DNA of 64,000 nt from NCBI GenBank assembly GCA_032718565.1, contig JAVGVS010000236.1, forward strand, positions 372,001 to 436,000, written 5' to 3'. Every line of letters starts with the position of its first letter. The stretch's first letter is position 1. The stretch comes from Distichodus sexfasciatus. Its lineage: Eukaryota > Chordata > Actinopteri > Characiformes > Distichodontidae. The notes beneath the pieces were generated by a model. It did no database searches and was not told where the DNA came from. It saw only the letters and a list, made by a program, of their open reading frames with translations. Made by a program: the position numbers and the translations under genes. Below are positions 26,480 through 38,259 of the stretch, piece by piece.

Positions 26480-26705
26480 TTCCTCTACTGGTTGCCAGAC
26501 ATGATGCCACTGCCCCCCTCCCTTCTCATTAGCATGCCTGGGGCCAGTCCCACTTGCTCGGCCCAAGGTCGAGAGAGAGCGGAGGTCGTGGGAGCGCGAC
26601 GGAGTGCGACGAGACCGCCTGGAATTAGTATTCACCGTCTCCCCGTGCTGTGCTAAATATTTCAGCGGTTCCAGCTGCTTCATGTTAGAGCCCATCACCC
26701 AGGAG
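26480..26705. promoter_or_regulatory. Candidate conserved non-coding element, CpG-containing
   Basis: An abrupt rise in complexity and CpG within AT-rich flanks: CTCATTAGCATGCCTGGGG, GGAGCGCGACGGAGTGCG, CTGGAATTAGTATTCACCG, CTAAATATTTCAGCGG. No domain-like translation on either strand. The pattern suits an enhancer or a distal promoter. Confidence 0.35.
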
Positions 26706-27524
26706 ATAGAACTAGAGAGGAAGAGAGTAAGAGGGAAAGGCAGACAGACAGAAAGAGAAAGAGAGTGAGAGAACTAGAGAAACTGCCTCTCTGCCATACC
26801 CCCTGCGTGCGTGCGTGCAATGCCTCATGTATATCTCTTCTCTTATTCATGTGTTTATTATTTCATCAGAGGGGCTGCTCTCCTCCCTCTATCCGTGGCT
26901 GACGAGCGTGGAGAGAGCCATGGAGAGCGGTCATTAATTCATTAAAGCACCCTGCCACCCCTTCCTGACTGCCTTCCCTTCTTTTTCTCTTTTTCTCATC
27001 TCCCTCCACCCGCTTTCTCGCTTCTCTTTAGTCTGCCTGTTTCCTCTTTTCCTTTCTCCACTATAACCTTGTTGACTTCCCTGCATTGCTCCTGCTTGTC
27101 TTCATCCTTCACTTTCATCAGTACCTTTAACCCCAAGTTCAAACCTGATGAAATGAGGAGACCAGTAGGGTTCCGCTGAAAATCCTCATGTCCTGTATTT
27201 AAGACAGTCATGGAGACAGGCAGCTTGTGCAGAACTCGTGTCTGTCGGTTGATTAACCCTGAACTGATCGATATGTCTCCTGAAGCAAGGGCCAACTCTG
27301 GCTGAGAAATTCAGAACCCCCCCCTGCTCTCTGGCTAACTGTCTGGCACTTTATCTCTCTGTCTTCCCTTTTTCTTTCCATCACCCATCCCTGTTTGTCC
27401 ATCAATGAAAAATGAATCCTGCTAATTGGATCATTTGATACTATTTATGTATCTAAAATACGTAATATAGGAATTTTCTCTCTGGAAACAGGGAGAAAAC
27501 AACTTTTAACATATAGGGAAAGAT

Positions 27525-27581
<57 letters not shown>

Positions 27582-27895
27582 GGAACTCCACATGGTTATC
27601 AAATTCATTTCTCAGGCACCCCAGACAGTCTTTAGTTTTTTTCTCTCAACACAACTTGAAGTGGAATTCAGTGCTCTGTATTGTTCAGGTGCATTAGAAA
27701 ACTGGAAAAGAGTGAAGAAATGGACGATTTGTGAGTCCTGCAGGCCTAACTTGGGAAACATTGGGGCAGCTCACTGACATCAGTGGAAATACAAATAGCA
27801 ACACTCTCAAGGCGACTTGCATAGGATTTTCTGTTAAGTCCTTAAATGCATGATGTCAAGAAGTACAAGCCTTTTGTATGCAATAGTAAAGTGAA
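26706..27895. other. Intergenic sequence with GA and CT tracts, no gene seen
   Basis: A GA-rich stretch lies at 26713-26780 and a long CT run at 27528-27578. The remaining sequence is unique. Confidence 0.5.
27528..27578. repeat. (CT)n microsatellite
   Basis: About 25 uninterrupted CT units. Confidence 0.97.
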
Positions 27896-27904
27896 AGTTA
27901 GTGA

Positions 27905-28098
27905 TTATTCGTCATTGTGGACACACCATAGCACAGTGTACAGTGCACCACAACAAAATGAGACCTTTTTGAAGGAAAATTTGAAGGAGCAGTGGGCAGC
28001 TGATGGGCAGCACCCTGGGGCCCTGGTTCGAGATTCGAACAGGTAACCTTCTGATCACGGGGCGAAATCCCTAACCGTTACGCTACCAACTGCCCCAA
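27905..28098 (-). mobile_element. tRNA-headed SINE, family 2
   Basis: ACACACCATAGCACAG, GGAGCAGTGGGCAGCTG, GATTCGAACAGGTAACC and TTCTGATCACGGGGC are followed by AACCGTTACGCTACC. This is the same order and orientation as the copy at 0.8 kb. Confidence 0.7.
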
Positions 28099-28100
28099 GG

Positions 28101-28574
28101 GGAGCTACTTTTGACCAATTGTGCTCTATTAAGCCAAACATGTTTGGTATCCTTATATTTTTGAGCAAATTTTACCTAGAAAGTGGTGGAATCAATTAAA
28201 TCAAAGGGTGTGATACAAGGAGGACCATAGTAAATTTCATTTATTCTTACATGGATGAGAACACATTTGCAGTTTTATTACACATTATATTTTGTCTGTG
28301 TTGACTGTTATGCTTTATGGTGTTTTTATTACGTCATTTTACATTATGTAAATGACCTTCTGATCCCAATTAAATCTGTTAAGACTCTAGCAAACTTGTC
28401 ATTTCCTGAAGCATATTTACCTTCAACACAATTGCACTCATGGTTTAAGTTACTTAGAAATGTACTGTCTCTACTTCAGTATCTTTTTGAAAACAATTTC
28501 AACTCTAGCTGAAAGCCAAGGGTTTCTTTTTGGCGGAATGATAAAACCATTGTATTGTAAACATTTCTTGCCTG
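28101..28574. other. Intergenic sequence, no gene seen
   Basis: AT-rich unique sequence between SINE copies. Confidence 0.5.
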
Positions 28575-28576
28575 TA

Positions 28577-28712
28577 TTGTTGTGGCCTAGCAATAGAATA
28601 ATCATCCAGGAATCAAGAGGTATGAGTTCAAGTCTGTCTCTATCCAACCTGCAGCACTACCACCATTGGGCTCCTGAGCAATTTAACCCATTAAATCAAC
28701 TCAGAACACAAT
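28577..28712 (+). mobile_element. tRNA-headed SINE, family 1, degraded
   Basis: GTGGCCTAGCAATAG (A-box region), GAGTTCAAGTCTG (B-box) and GGGCTCCTGAGCAATTTAACCC follow the family-1 order. The tail is missing where the next SINE starts. Confidence 0.5.
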
Positions 28713-28714
28713 AA

Positions 28715-28905
28715 AGGTGCGGTTGTAGTGTAACTATTACGCCCCGTGATCAGAGGGTTGAGCATCATGAGCAAGGTACCATCCCCAAGTACTGTTCCCT
28801 GGGAGCTAAGAAAGCTGGCCACTGCAACTTCATGAATGGGTCAAATGCAGAGGTCACATTTTGCTGCGGTGCTGTGGTGTGTGTGCTATATTCACAATGA
28901 CAAAT
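28715..28905 (+). mobile_element. tRNA-headed SINE, family 2
   Basis: The head GGTTGTAGTGTAACTATTACG, CCCGTGATCAGAGGGTT and GAGCAAGGTACC are followed by GGGTCAAATGCAGAGGTCAC and GCGGTGCTGTGGTG. It lies in opposite orientation to the copies at 0.8 and 27.9 kb. Confidence 0.65.
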
Positions 28906-29154
28906 AATCGCGATGTGAAATAAAACAAAACAATATGCTTTAGTTTTACTCATCAATAAAGCATTAACCTGTGTTTGAAGTCTTAATAATTGTGATAATG
29001 CAGCTAAAGGTATTACCAAATATATTCTCATAATATATAATATATACACTGCGGATATTTCATAGCATTAATGACTTTAGCCAGTGGGCAAGTGACTTTT
29101 TATTCACAGAAATAAGCTTTGCATGAGACATTTATTACATATCAAGGTATATAT

Positions 29155-29300
29155 CACAATCAGAATTAGAATCAGTGTCCAAGTATGCCTGAGCATGCAT
29201 AGAATGTGTTGCCAGTTTGTAGAGACCCTACAGTGAACACTTGCATATTTACACAACAGTGGTTAAAAAGTGCAACAAAAACCTAGTAACAGGCATGATA
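29155..29300 (+). repeat. Fragment of a common fish interspersed repeat
   Basis: Contains ATCAGAATTAGAATCAG..CCAAGTATG, like the 'AATCAGAATCAGCTTTATTGG' repeats spread through teleost genomes. The boundaries are approximate. Confidence 0.35.
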
Positions 29301-30448
29301 GAATACAGATAATAATCTCAGATTACAGAACATCTGACACGTAAAAGATTAACAGTAAAATCATGCTAGCACATAGTAATAATTGTTTTTACAGTTTGGG
29401 GCTGTGTGGCTGTGTAAAATATACATATACAGGTTAATGTTCTTTTAAAACTTTACCATGCTTATTTCAAAATTTTTGGAGTAAATTATCTTATCTACTA
29501 TTTTATTATCATGTGAAGTAAATTATCTTAGTCTAACCTTACCAAATAATAATGTCATTAAAAGTATATGGTCTAAACGTATAACTCCTCGGTATCCTCA
29601 TTTGCTGAGGTTTGTTTCCTCTAATCAGCAAATTGAATTGAATGTAAAGGTGTTGGAATATAACACATGGAATAGCTGCTACAAAAACAGAATAGGACAG
29701 GTTGGTTCTGATGATGTGCTCTGTTGACCGGGTTACTTTTTGAAGAATATTATATATTACTATATATTTTATTTATCAAAGAAACTTTTTACATTTCCCC
29801 TTTACATGCATTATTTTGCTCCATAAAAACAGTCATGCTGGGAGTAATGGATAAATGGAGATTATTAATGCATAAGGCTTCACATCAGTAAAGAGCAAGC
29901 AGCCACCATCTTGTAACATGTTCATGATACATGAATAGGCAAAATGACAGAAAAAGAGAAATACACTCTTTAAAATCATCTGAAGAAAAGTAACGGAAGT
30001 AGTTTAAGATTCACAGAAAGGACAAATGAAAGGCAGAGCGGAAACATCTTTTCTTATTTCGGCATTTGGAATAATTTCTCAAGATCAAAAAAATCAAAGC
30101 ACAGGGGTTGCTTTATAGTTACGGGGAAAGTCTGATTGTTTGAAATGAGCTAATTCATTTTGGTAATTAAAAAAGTGTGTTTTTATTTTATTTTGGAATG
30201 TTGAAAGATGTGGTTGATACAAACTGGTTGTGTGTGTGTGTGAATGTGCGTGTTTATTTGGTATTTATTAATGTTCTTTATCCAAATCTCCTTCACACTA
30301 ACTTGGGCAACAAATGTAAAAGGTCAAGGGCATCCCATGCATGGAGTGCATGGGGAGACAGAGTGGTGAGTATGTGTTTGTGTTTGTGTGTCCTTCAGCT
30401 TCCCAGAGGATCCACATCAGAGCAGCATTCTGCCGCCCTCTCTGTGGG

Positions 30449-30485
<37 letters not shown>

Positions 30486-30917
30486 CTTTCTCCTCCTCCT
30501 CCTCCTCCTCCTCCCCTCTCTCTTTTTCTCTCTCATTAAAACTCTGTGCCTCAGCCTCTAATTAAATCCCACTTGAAAGTCTTAAAAGTCAGACTCAGAT
30601 TGATTCAATTTGCATTTTTGAACAGGGAACATCGCCTAAAAGGATTAATAAATTGGTTGAAAAAAGGAGCCTCTTTTCTGGAATGTACTGTTTAAGTTTC
30701 AACACCTTTCCCCCTAAATGTATGCCACTCGCTCCTCTTTCTATTACACACACACACACACACACACACACTTACACACACTTACACAGAGATTATGAAA
30801 TGTTCTGTGCCCCATAACCCCCACGGGGCAAACAGAAAAAGAAAATATATTTGATTATTTGGAATCCATGGCCTTTTCCTTAAAATGTCATGCCCTCCAA
30901 AGCCATGGTGAACAACT

Positions 30918-30952
<35 letters not shown>

Positions 30953-31860
30953 ACAGCACACAGGCACTCAAGGATATCCTCACAAAATAAATGCACATGC
31001 ATGCGTGTGTACATGCATGACCACACACACAAGCACAGGCAAACACCATCAAGAATAATAGACACAAACCTGATATAGATTGTTCATATCTGAATACAGG
31101 TTGCTAAAGCTTGTATGATGGTATGTCTGTTTCACACACTTGGCATTCTATGTGCGTACTTGTACAGTTTAGAATGTGCCTTACAGTACAATCTATTCTA
31201 TTGTACATGCAGTTCATCTACATAGATGAATTGTGTAAGTTCTGAGTCGTCCTGGACATAGTGATCTTCAGTGTTTGATTGAAAGCCAACTGGACTTCCT
31301 TTAAGGTTATTAAAGATATTTTTAACTCTCTTGAACAGGTGAAATGTTTTCAATACTCTTAAAAGAAGCCCAGTTGCCTTTGAATAAAACTCTCAAGATT
31401 ACATGTGTGCTTCATCATACTCCTCCATCTTTATTTCTGAGACTTTAAAACTTCAGTACTTAGTTGTGCAAGGTGAAGGCTCCTTTGAGTCACACCCTTG
31501 AGCAACAATGACCCCTAGCGGTATTAACACTTTACTGCACAACGTCTTCGTGGAAATCCAGTGGGAGCATATGGATGAATGTATATTTGTAAATTATGTT
31601 CTGGGGAATAGTTTTCTTTATCTAATATGGACCTGCAATATGTTAAAATAAACATTTCTAATGATGTAAGTTTCAGTGTTCAACAGAAATGTTATCTATT
31701 CCTACAGCCTCCATGTTTTGTCTGCTGTAAAAATGTGGACAGCATGTTGTTGTGCAGTGAATGCGTTATTATTTTGTTCCACATGAACAACTCCTTTGAA
31801 ACGCATCCCATTATTATTCTCTCTTAATCTCAGTTCACACAAGATTTAATTGCTCCGATA
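29301..31860. other. Intergenic sequence with simple repeats, no gene seen
   Basis: AT-rich unique DNA up to 30150. A CT then TCC tract lies at 30453-30520, and CA tracts at 30746-30771 and 30921-30948. The 120-codon frame at 30177-30539 is repeat-driven. Confidence 0.5.
30453..30520. repeat. Compound (CT)n-(TCC)n microsatellite
   Basis: CT run followed directly by about eight TCC units. Confidence 0.95.
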
Positions 31861-31979
31861 AACTGGAGGAACATCACAACAGAAGTAGATGTTACAACTC
31901 TACAGAAGTGCTGCAAAGCTATCAGGGCAGTATAGGGAAAGGATGCTGTTGCTGAACACTTAAAGATTCTCTAGCAGAC

Positions 31980-32642
31980 ATTGGTGGTGGTGAAGGTGGT
32001 TGGACTTCCTTTGAAGATAACTATACCTTCAGTTGGTTTAGAATGCAGCTGCAAGACTAGTCTACAGTGTTCCAGAACTGTCTAGTACTGTTCCAGTTCT
32101 GCACAAAATTCTTCATCTCCCTAAGGCAGCCTGCATCAGATTCAAAACCTTAATACTTGTTTTCAAGGTCAAAAATGGACCTGCACCTCCTTTCTTATCG
32201 GCACTGCTCAAGCCATGTATCACTTCTTGTTCTCTCAGAGAAGCAAGCTATTCATCTTGACCCCCTGCTACTCAAAAGATAAAATAAGACATGCATCAAG
32301 ACTTTTCTCAGTGGTAAAACTAACTTCTCCTCACTATCAGAACTGCTGAGTTCCTTAATTCCCTCAAATGTTGTCTGAAGACCCACCTCTTCTGAAGGAG
32401 CACACAATCATGAATAATGTACACTTTGTAATTAGCATTGTTACTTAAGTCTTACTAAATCATCAAAAAAAAACCTCTCTTCACAGCAGTGCATTTAGGC
32501 TAGCAAACTTTCATAAGTGTATACTTGACTCTGTAGATATTGTACTTTGACTGGAAAGAAGCTTGCCAACAGCTCCTGATGCAAGCCTAGATGTGTGTTG
32601 CTTTGGATAAGAATGTCAACCAAATGCTATAAATGTAAATGG
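31980..32642 (+). mobile_element. L2-like LINE 3' end with RT C-terminal remnant
   Basis: One frame from about 32042 reads NAAARLVYSVPEL, then VLHKILHLPKAACIRFKTL and FKVKNGPAPPF. This is the conserved C-terminal stretch after the RT domain in L2-clade LINEs of fish ('LQNAAARLV...LHWLPV..RI.FK...Y..L.G.AP.YL'). Further downstream the pattern is disrupted by stops. The 3' end GCTTTGGATAAGAATGTC..AAATGCTATAAATGTAAATG matches the tails of the family-1 SINEs. The element is 5'-truncated and inactive. Confidence 0.75.
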
Positions 32643-33125
32643 GTATAGAATATGTGCTATGTTTGTTTGTTTTTTTTAGAATCTATAGTCTGTCTTGACT
32701 ATCTTATTTGTTTGCTAAATTAAAATTGTCAGATGACTTACAGTATGTAATTGCGTATGCATATAAGCCTACAAGAATGGAAGTTAAAGCATGCAATTTC
32801 AACTTCCATTCTTACACAAATATACACAAATATATCTATAATGACCCAAATAAAGTTGACTGCATTTGGAAATGTACGTTGTGGCAGATGATAATATTTT
32901 CAGGCGTTATACCAAACAGTCTATGTCAGACTGTTGTGTTACTGCTCAAATTATTGAAAGTATTGCACAGACACTAGTTCTCCACTGCTGTTACAATATT
33001 TGCACTTACTAGATCAGACTTGAATGTTAGCTCAGACTTTATGAGAGATACTGTTTTATTTCATAGACTGTATAGAATTTTTCATATTGAAACTGTTACT
33101 GACATAAGAGAGAAGGTTATGAGGG
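32643..33125. other. Intergenic AT-rich sequence, no gene seen
   Basis: Nothing recognisable. Confidence 0.5.
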
Positions 33126-33129
33126 AGGA

Positions 33130-33600
33130 ATGAATTGATGTTAAGTTTGTATAGCACTTTTTCAGGAACTCAATGCACTTTATAAAGATATCGCAGATTC
33201 ACTTTAAGCACCTCCAGTGTGCATTCAGTCACCTCACAGTAGAAGAAGGTGGTGAAAGGGCAGGGGAGAAATGGGGCTGATTAAAAAACCACTGTGGATC
33301 TTTTCAGCAGGGTTCCACCTCTACTCTTAGAAAGTGTCCAAGGCTCCTCAGTGACCTCAGAGAGTCAAGATCTCAGTTTGACAGTTCATCCAAAAGACAG
33401 GGCAATTTTCACAGCTCAGCATTCCCCATCACTGTTTTGGGGCTTTGGAATCTACACAGGTCACAAGTCTCACCTCTAACAGAAGCAAGCAGCTTTCTAA
33501 GCAGGTCTCCCATCCAAGTACCATGAGCAAAAATGCTTAGCTTCAGATAAAGACCATAGTCTGACTGCTCCTGGTTCCAGGATATAATCTTTAGCCGAAA
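33130..33600 (-). mobile_element. Interspersed repeat with 5S-rRNA-like segment
   Basis: GGTCTCCCATCCAAGTACC at 33504-33522, followed by TGCTTAGCTTC, is the complement of the internal promoter region of 5S rRNA (GGTACTTGGATGGGAGACC and GAAGCTAAGCA). The upstream part has TTTGTATAGCACTTTTTCAGG, typical of fish interspersed repeats. It is not a functional 5S gene, because the rest of the 5S sequence is absent. Confidence 0.5.
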
Positions 33601-33875
33601 ATTAACTTGCTCTAACTTAACATTTGTGATTAATGAAACATTTTGAACTGCTACACTACTCTTTAGTGCCATTTTAAAAGTGTTATTTTGTTGTGTGGGA
33701 CCTGCGTATCTCTAAAAGTCTGCACATGGATCCAACATCATGCTAGTCCTCATCAAGTAGGAGCTGACAAGAAGGCACAGTGCATATAGAGTACAGGGAT
33801 CTAGAAAAGTATTAGCCATCATAATAAATATTTGACCCCAGAACTTGAATTTAAACTTTGTCTTGACTCTAATTA

Positions 33876-34756
33876 GGGGGCCATGCAGTGGAACACTGTG
33901 TGGAACGCTATTGGAATCGTGTTTTTTTTTCTGCCTTAAAATGCGTTGTGGAGAAAAAACTGTAAGACCTACAGCTTTGAAATTTGGCAGGTAGGTCCGG
34001 TACCCCACCCACTACTCAGGCAAAAAAAAATTGCACCAATATAAGCTATTTTGCGTTTTTCCCCCCAAAAATGCATTTTGCTTAATAACTTTTGAACAGT
34101 AGCTCCGATTCTCAAAGTCTTACACCATCTTATTCTTTGGGTTAAGATGAATCTTTTAAACCCTCGCATCTATTTCTGCCTTATTTGATTTTTCGCTAAT
34201 TTGCATAATATGCAAAACCATCTTTTGCGAACTAGTCCCTGGATTTTTGTCCAATCTGCATACAACTGGTATCATTTGAATCCTTAGACACTCTTCTTTA
34301 ATTATTATGGAGCATATTTTTAATTTATGTCTTCATATTTCTGTAATATGCAAATAAATGTGGTCGGCTTGGCATAGGACTGCAACACCACACACCGAGT
34401 GTCATAGAAATCCGGCTCTGGCTGGGCTACAGCTTTGAAATTTGGCAGGTAGGTCCGGGACCCCACCCTCTACTCAGGCAAAAAAAATAGTGCCACTCTG
34501 CCAATTGGTGGTGCGATAATAAGCTATTTTGCGTTTTGCCTAATAACTTTTAAACCATAGCTCAGATTCTTAAAAATCTTATACTGCATATTTAATAAGT
34601 AATTCATAAGTAATTCATCTGCACACTTAATAAGTAATAAAGCTAATAAGTTTTGAACCGTAGCACCCTAGATAAAAGGATGAAACATGTCATTTTTCAA
34701 CGTCTGTCCACTTCGAATCGTCAAAAACTGATTAGGCTGCAAACTGCATGGCCCCC
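33876..34756. mobile_element. 881-bp terminal-inverted-repeat element with internal tandem duplication
   Basis: Perfect 14-bp inverted ends: GGGGGCCATGCAGT at 33876-33889 and ACTGCATGGCCCCC at 34743-34756. TAAT-type sequence lies on both sides, but the target duplication is unresolved. Inside, a block starting CTACAGCTTTGAAATTTGGC and continuing through GGTAGGTCCGG occurs at about 33968-34030 and again at about 34427-34490, implying a unit of about 460 bp repeated imperfectly. There is no open frame of note. It is a non-autonomous DNA element; the superfamily was not identified. Confidence 0.7.
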
Positions 34757-35274
34757 GTAATCACTGCTTGCAGTTATATTTCTTATATTTGTTTAAAATG
34801 GTTTACAATTTAACCTAATCTTGGAATATTGTGCATGACACCATTAAATGACTATTGGTTATATAATAGAAGCAACATCATGAAATAACAGAACAGAGAC
34901 ATGATGTTCCTGTACCATTCCAATATCAGAACAGTTTTGAGAAGTTTCACTCACAGCTGTGATGTTTTGTTCTTGTTATACACTGCAAAAGCAGCAAGTA
35001 AAAGTATTTATATATGCACTGCTGCTCTTATGTGCATAGTTTTTTCTTAGAAATAAGTTCTCTTGTGTATAGTTCTGTTTTAGCAGACAGGTTCTTATGT
35101 GACTCATTTTGTACATAAACTGGGTAGAGTTTGCCACCTGAGCTCAGGTGTGAACAGCTCATTCATCATTTACAATCTAATCAACACATGGTAATTGGCA
35201 CACGTCACAAGCCATGCCATACAAGAAGTCCAAAGATAGAAAAGATAGAACAGTACTTTACTGTAAAAAAATTA

Positions 35275-35770
35275 TAGATTCAATTCAATTTGTTTTCATT
35301 TATATAGCGCTGCTAACAACAGTCATTGTCATAAAGCGCTTACATATAACCCCCAACAAGCAAGCCTGACCAAGACTCGAAAGGAGACCCCCATCCTCCT
35401 TTGGGCGACCGGGGTGCATGAACACTAAAAACATACACAAACATTAGTTCAAGATTAATTGTTAATTAAAAGATAAAATAGCCCAAAAAACACCTTCAAA
35501 TCTGCTTGAAAAGTCCCAGCTGGTTCCAGATAATGAGGTGTCCATAGAGTCCAGGTGAGTGTTCAGCCGGTGAAGCTTCAGCTCTGGGTAAGCTCAGGAT
35601 CAGCTCAGAAAAAAAAGAAGAAGGAGAACACCCCTTCACCTTTAATCTCAAATGACCACGAACCCCCAGATCCCGCCTTTACCTAAGAAAAAGGGACTTT
35701 AATATCCAAAAGACTGACTAAAGAGGTAGGTCTTAAGCCTTGACTTAAAAGCAGAGATTGTTTCTGAGCT
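35275..35770. repeat. Fish interspersed repeat ('TTTATATAGCGCT' type)
   Basis: Begins CAATTCAATTTGTTTTCATT and TATATAGCGCTGCTAACAAC and continues with CATTGTCATAAAGCGCTTAC and AAAGGAGACCCCCATCC. This opening is shared by very abundant interspersed repeats in teleosts. The 3' boundary is approximate. Confidence 0.5.
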
Positions 35771-36289
35771 CAATTTTATTATAGATCCGTTTTAAGCAAT
35801 TGAAAAAAGTTACCTTTAAAAGTAAACTGTAAAACCATCACTAAATCACTAAACAGTAAAATTTAGCTCGCCCTATTTTTTTCTGTCTCATCAGGATCTA
35901 GTTTCAAATCAAGTGATGTATGGTGTATTGTGCCACAAGAGGGCAGCAGCTTCACTTAAACACTAATATCCACCTTGTACAGCACAAAGTCTCAACGTGA
36001 TCAGGACTAAATGTTTTTTTTTACTTGCATATTTTCTTCCACTAAAAAGACATGCAGAAAACCAGTATCATAGACATGAACAACAGAGGCACAAACTTTC
36101 ACAAAACAGTTTATTCAAACACATAAAATAAGTGCTGAGTTCAGGGAGTGCAGACATGATGAGAGCGAGGCTGAGTTATGTAAGGAAATAATGTAAATTT
36201 GATGTTTAGTTTTCTTGGTTTTCTCCTCTATTGTACTGTAACGTCTATGGTGCTGGGATAGTACCATGTTATAAATATTATAATAAATT

Positions 36290-36425
36290 AGTGAACCACA
36301 ATGAATTGAGACATCTGCATTTGACCCACCCGTGAAGGAGCAGTGGGTAGCTTTACTGGTCGTGGACTTGAACTGGTAACCTGAGGAGGCCAACTCCCCA
36401 GCCGTTACGACACCAATTGCCCTAT
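36290..36425 (-). mobile_element. tRNA-headed SINE, family 2, degraded
   Basis: CATCTGCATTTGACCCACCC, GAAGGAGCAGTGGG and GACTTGAACTGGTAACC are followed by GCCGTTACGACACC. Same orientation as the copies at 0.8 and 27.9 kb. Confidence 0.6.
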
Positions 36426-36551
36426 GTTGTTCATGTATGTTCATGAGCATTATAATAGTGATAACATCTTGAAAAAGTAAATACGCTGTGTTAGTACAAT
36501 AACAACGGGATAATATTATATGGAAATGATCACTTTTATTTTCACTATTTT

Positions 36552-36800
36552 GGGGCAGTTGGTAGCGTAACAGTTAGGAAGTGGACCTTATTGTTGGATG
36601 GATTGCAATTCCTGGACTGGTAAAGGTACAACTGAGGTACTCATGAGCAAAGTACTGCCCCCCCATCTCATTGCTTCCCGGTAACTGCCAAAAAAAAGCT
36701 GCCCAATGCTCCTTCACGGATGAGTCAAATGCTGAGGTCTCATTTCAACGTGGTGCACTGTGTGCCGTGCTGTGGTGTATTCAAAATGATAAATATTCAT
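36552..36800 (+). mobile_element. tRNA-headed SINE, family 2
   Basis: The head GGGGCAGTTGGTAGCGTAAC leads to CTCCTTCACGGATGAGTC, AAATGCTGAGGTCTC and GTGCCGTGCTGTGGTG. Opposite orientation to its neighbour at 36290. Confidence 0.65.
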
Positions 36801-36847
36801 AATGTGCCATTGTAACATTACATAAGGTCAGCTTTTCTTTCTCCCAA

Positions 36848-37035
36848 AGGATGGTGGTGCAGAATCTCTGAGTTCCGTGAGATTGGGGGGGCTCAAATCC
36901 TGGAAGAACCTGAAACTACTTTTGGGTCCTTGATCAAGGCCATAACCTCAAGTTGCTCCAAGGAGGCTGCCCCCAAAATTAGGAAATAGTAGTGACTCTG
37001 AATAAGAGTGCTTTCAAAATGCTGTAAATGTAAAA
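36848..37035 (+). mobile_element. tRNA-headed SINE, family 1
   Basis: GGATGGTGGTGCAG, the B-box-like GGCTCAAATCCTGG, TCCTTGATCAAGGCC, AGTTGCTCCAAGGAGGCTG and the tail ATGCTGTAAATGTAAA. Confidence 0.65.
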
Positions 37036-38259
37036 TTCTTTTGACCGTTCCTTTCTATAAGTGTGATTTATCTGGCTTATTACCGTCCTGAAGCACCTCT
37101 CTGGTTGAATGATGATACGGCATTTTTCACACCTCTGTGTTGCTATTTTTATTACCACTAGGGGGTAATAAAGCACCACCCTGATATTCGCACACATGTC
37201 CTATGCCTATATAGCAAGTTTGAGTGACTGGGTCTGGTCTGTGGGGGTGGAAGGAGAAGCCCACTCATCTGTCATTAGTATGGAGGATGAGTCACTGTGT
37301 GTGTGTGTAACAGAGCATGTGTTTGTGGGCGAGTGGGTGGGGCTACTTACATCATCTCCAGGTGTCTTCACACTGTGCTGCAAGCCTGCTTTCAAGCTTC
37401 ACAACGTGTGTATAGGAGTGTGTTACTGTCTGTTCAACTTTATTGAGGGAAAGATGACTTATTTATCACTCATGACTTCATTTATTTACACCTTCATCTG
37501 AATTGTAACTCTTCAATGCCTGTCTTGACAAACTCCACTTTTAAGAATAAAGCTACATAGTTGTATAAACCCAATAAGGTTATATTTTAATAATCCCAAT
37601 CCCTATATTAATCATTCACTAATCTGTAAACAGACAGCCACCCTTTAAATAATTTTATATGAACCTCTTAACATGTAGTTTTATCTCTTATTAGGATACT
37701 AAGTATTAATAATCATGCATTTGAAACTATATTTTAAGATATACAGTATTTTTAAAATGATGGTCACTTGTATAGTTGTTAATACACGTCTTACAGCATA
37801 CACAGAATCTCCCAAGAATCACTAGATTTTAGTTTGAGTGTCTACTGATATATTTTTTTTGCTAGTACCATTAGTAAGGATCCTCCTTGTCTAAGATCAA
37901 ACATTTATAAGATCAAGCATGTGTATTTAAGAGCGTCACAATAAAAACCACGCCACTTCATGACCTCAGCGTAGTTCAGTAAAGACACATTTGTGACAGC
38001 AAACCGCATACAACTTATGCCGTAGTTCAGCATTTCTCTAAGCTGAGTGGTCTCTGTTATCTGCTTCCCGTTGTGGTTAGTGTTGTGCTATGATAATGTA
38101 TCCTGTTCTACCCTGCAAACATCTGAATAACCTTCCCCTTTTCTGAGCATGAGCTCTGTATGTTTTCGGCCAACTGAGTGGACGCACAGAACCACACACG
38201 TCCGGAGCAGATATGTGTGTGTGTGTGTTCTTGTACTTGCTACTTAGTGAGAGCCAAAA
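37036..38259. other. Intergenic sequence, no gene seen
   Basis: Unique sequence. The 101-codon frame at 37196-37501 lacks any recognisable domain. Confidence 0.45.

Noticed and set aside
33500..33600. Possible 5S rRNA gene
   Set aside because: Only the internal control-region part resembles 5S. The remaining two thirds of the gene is missing.
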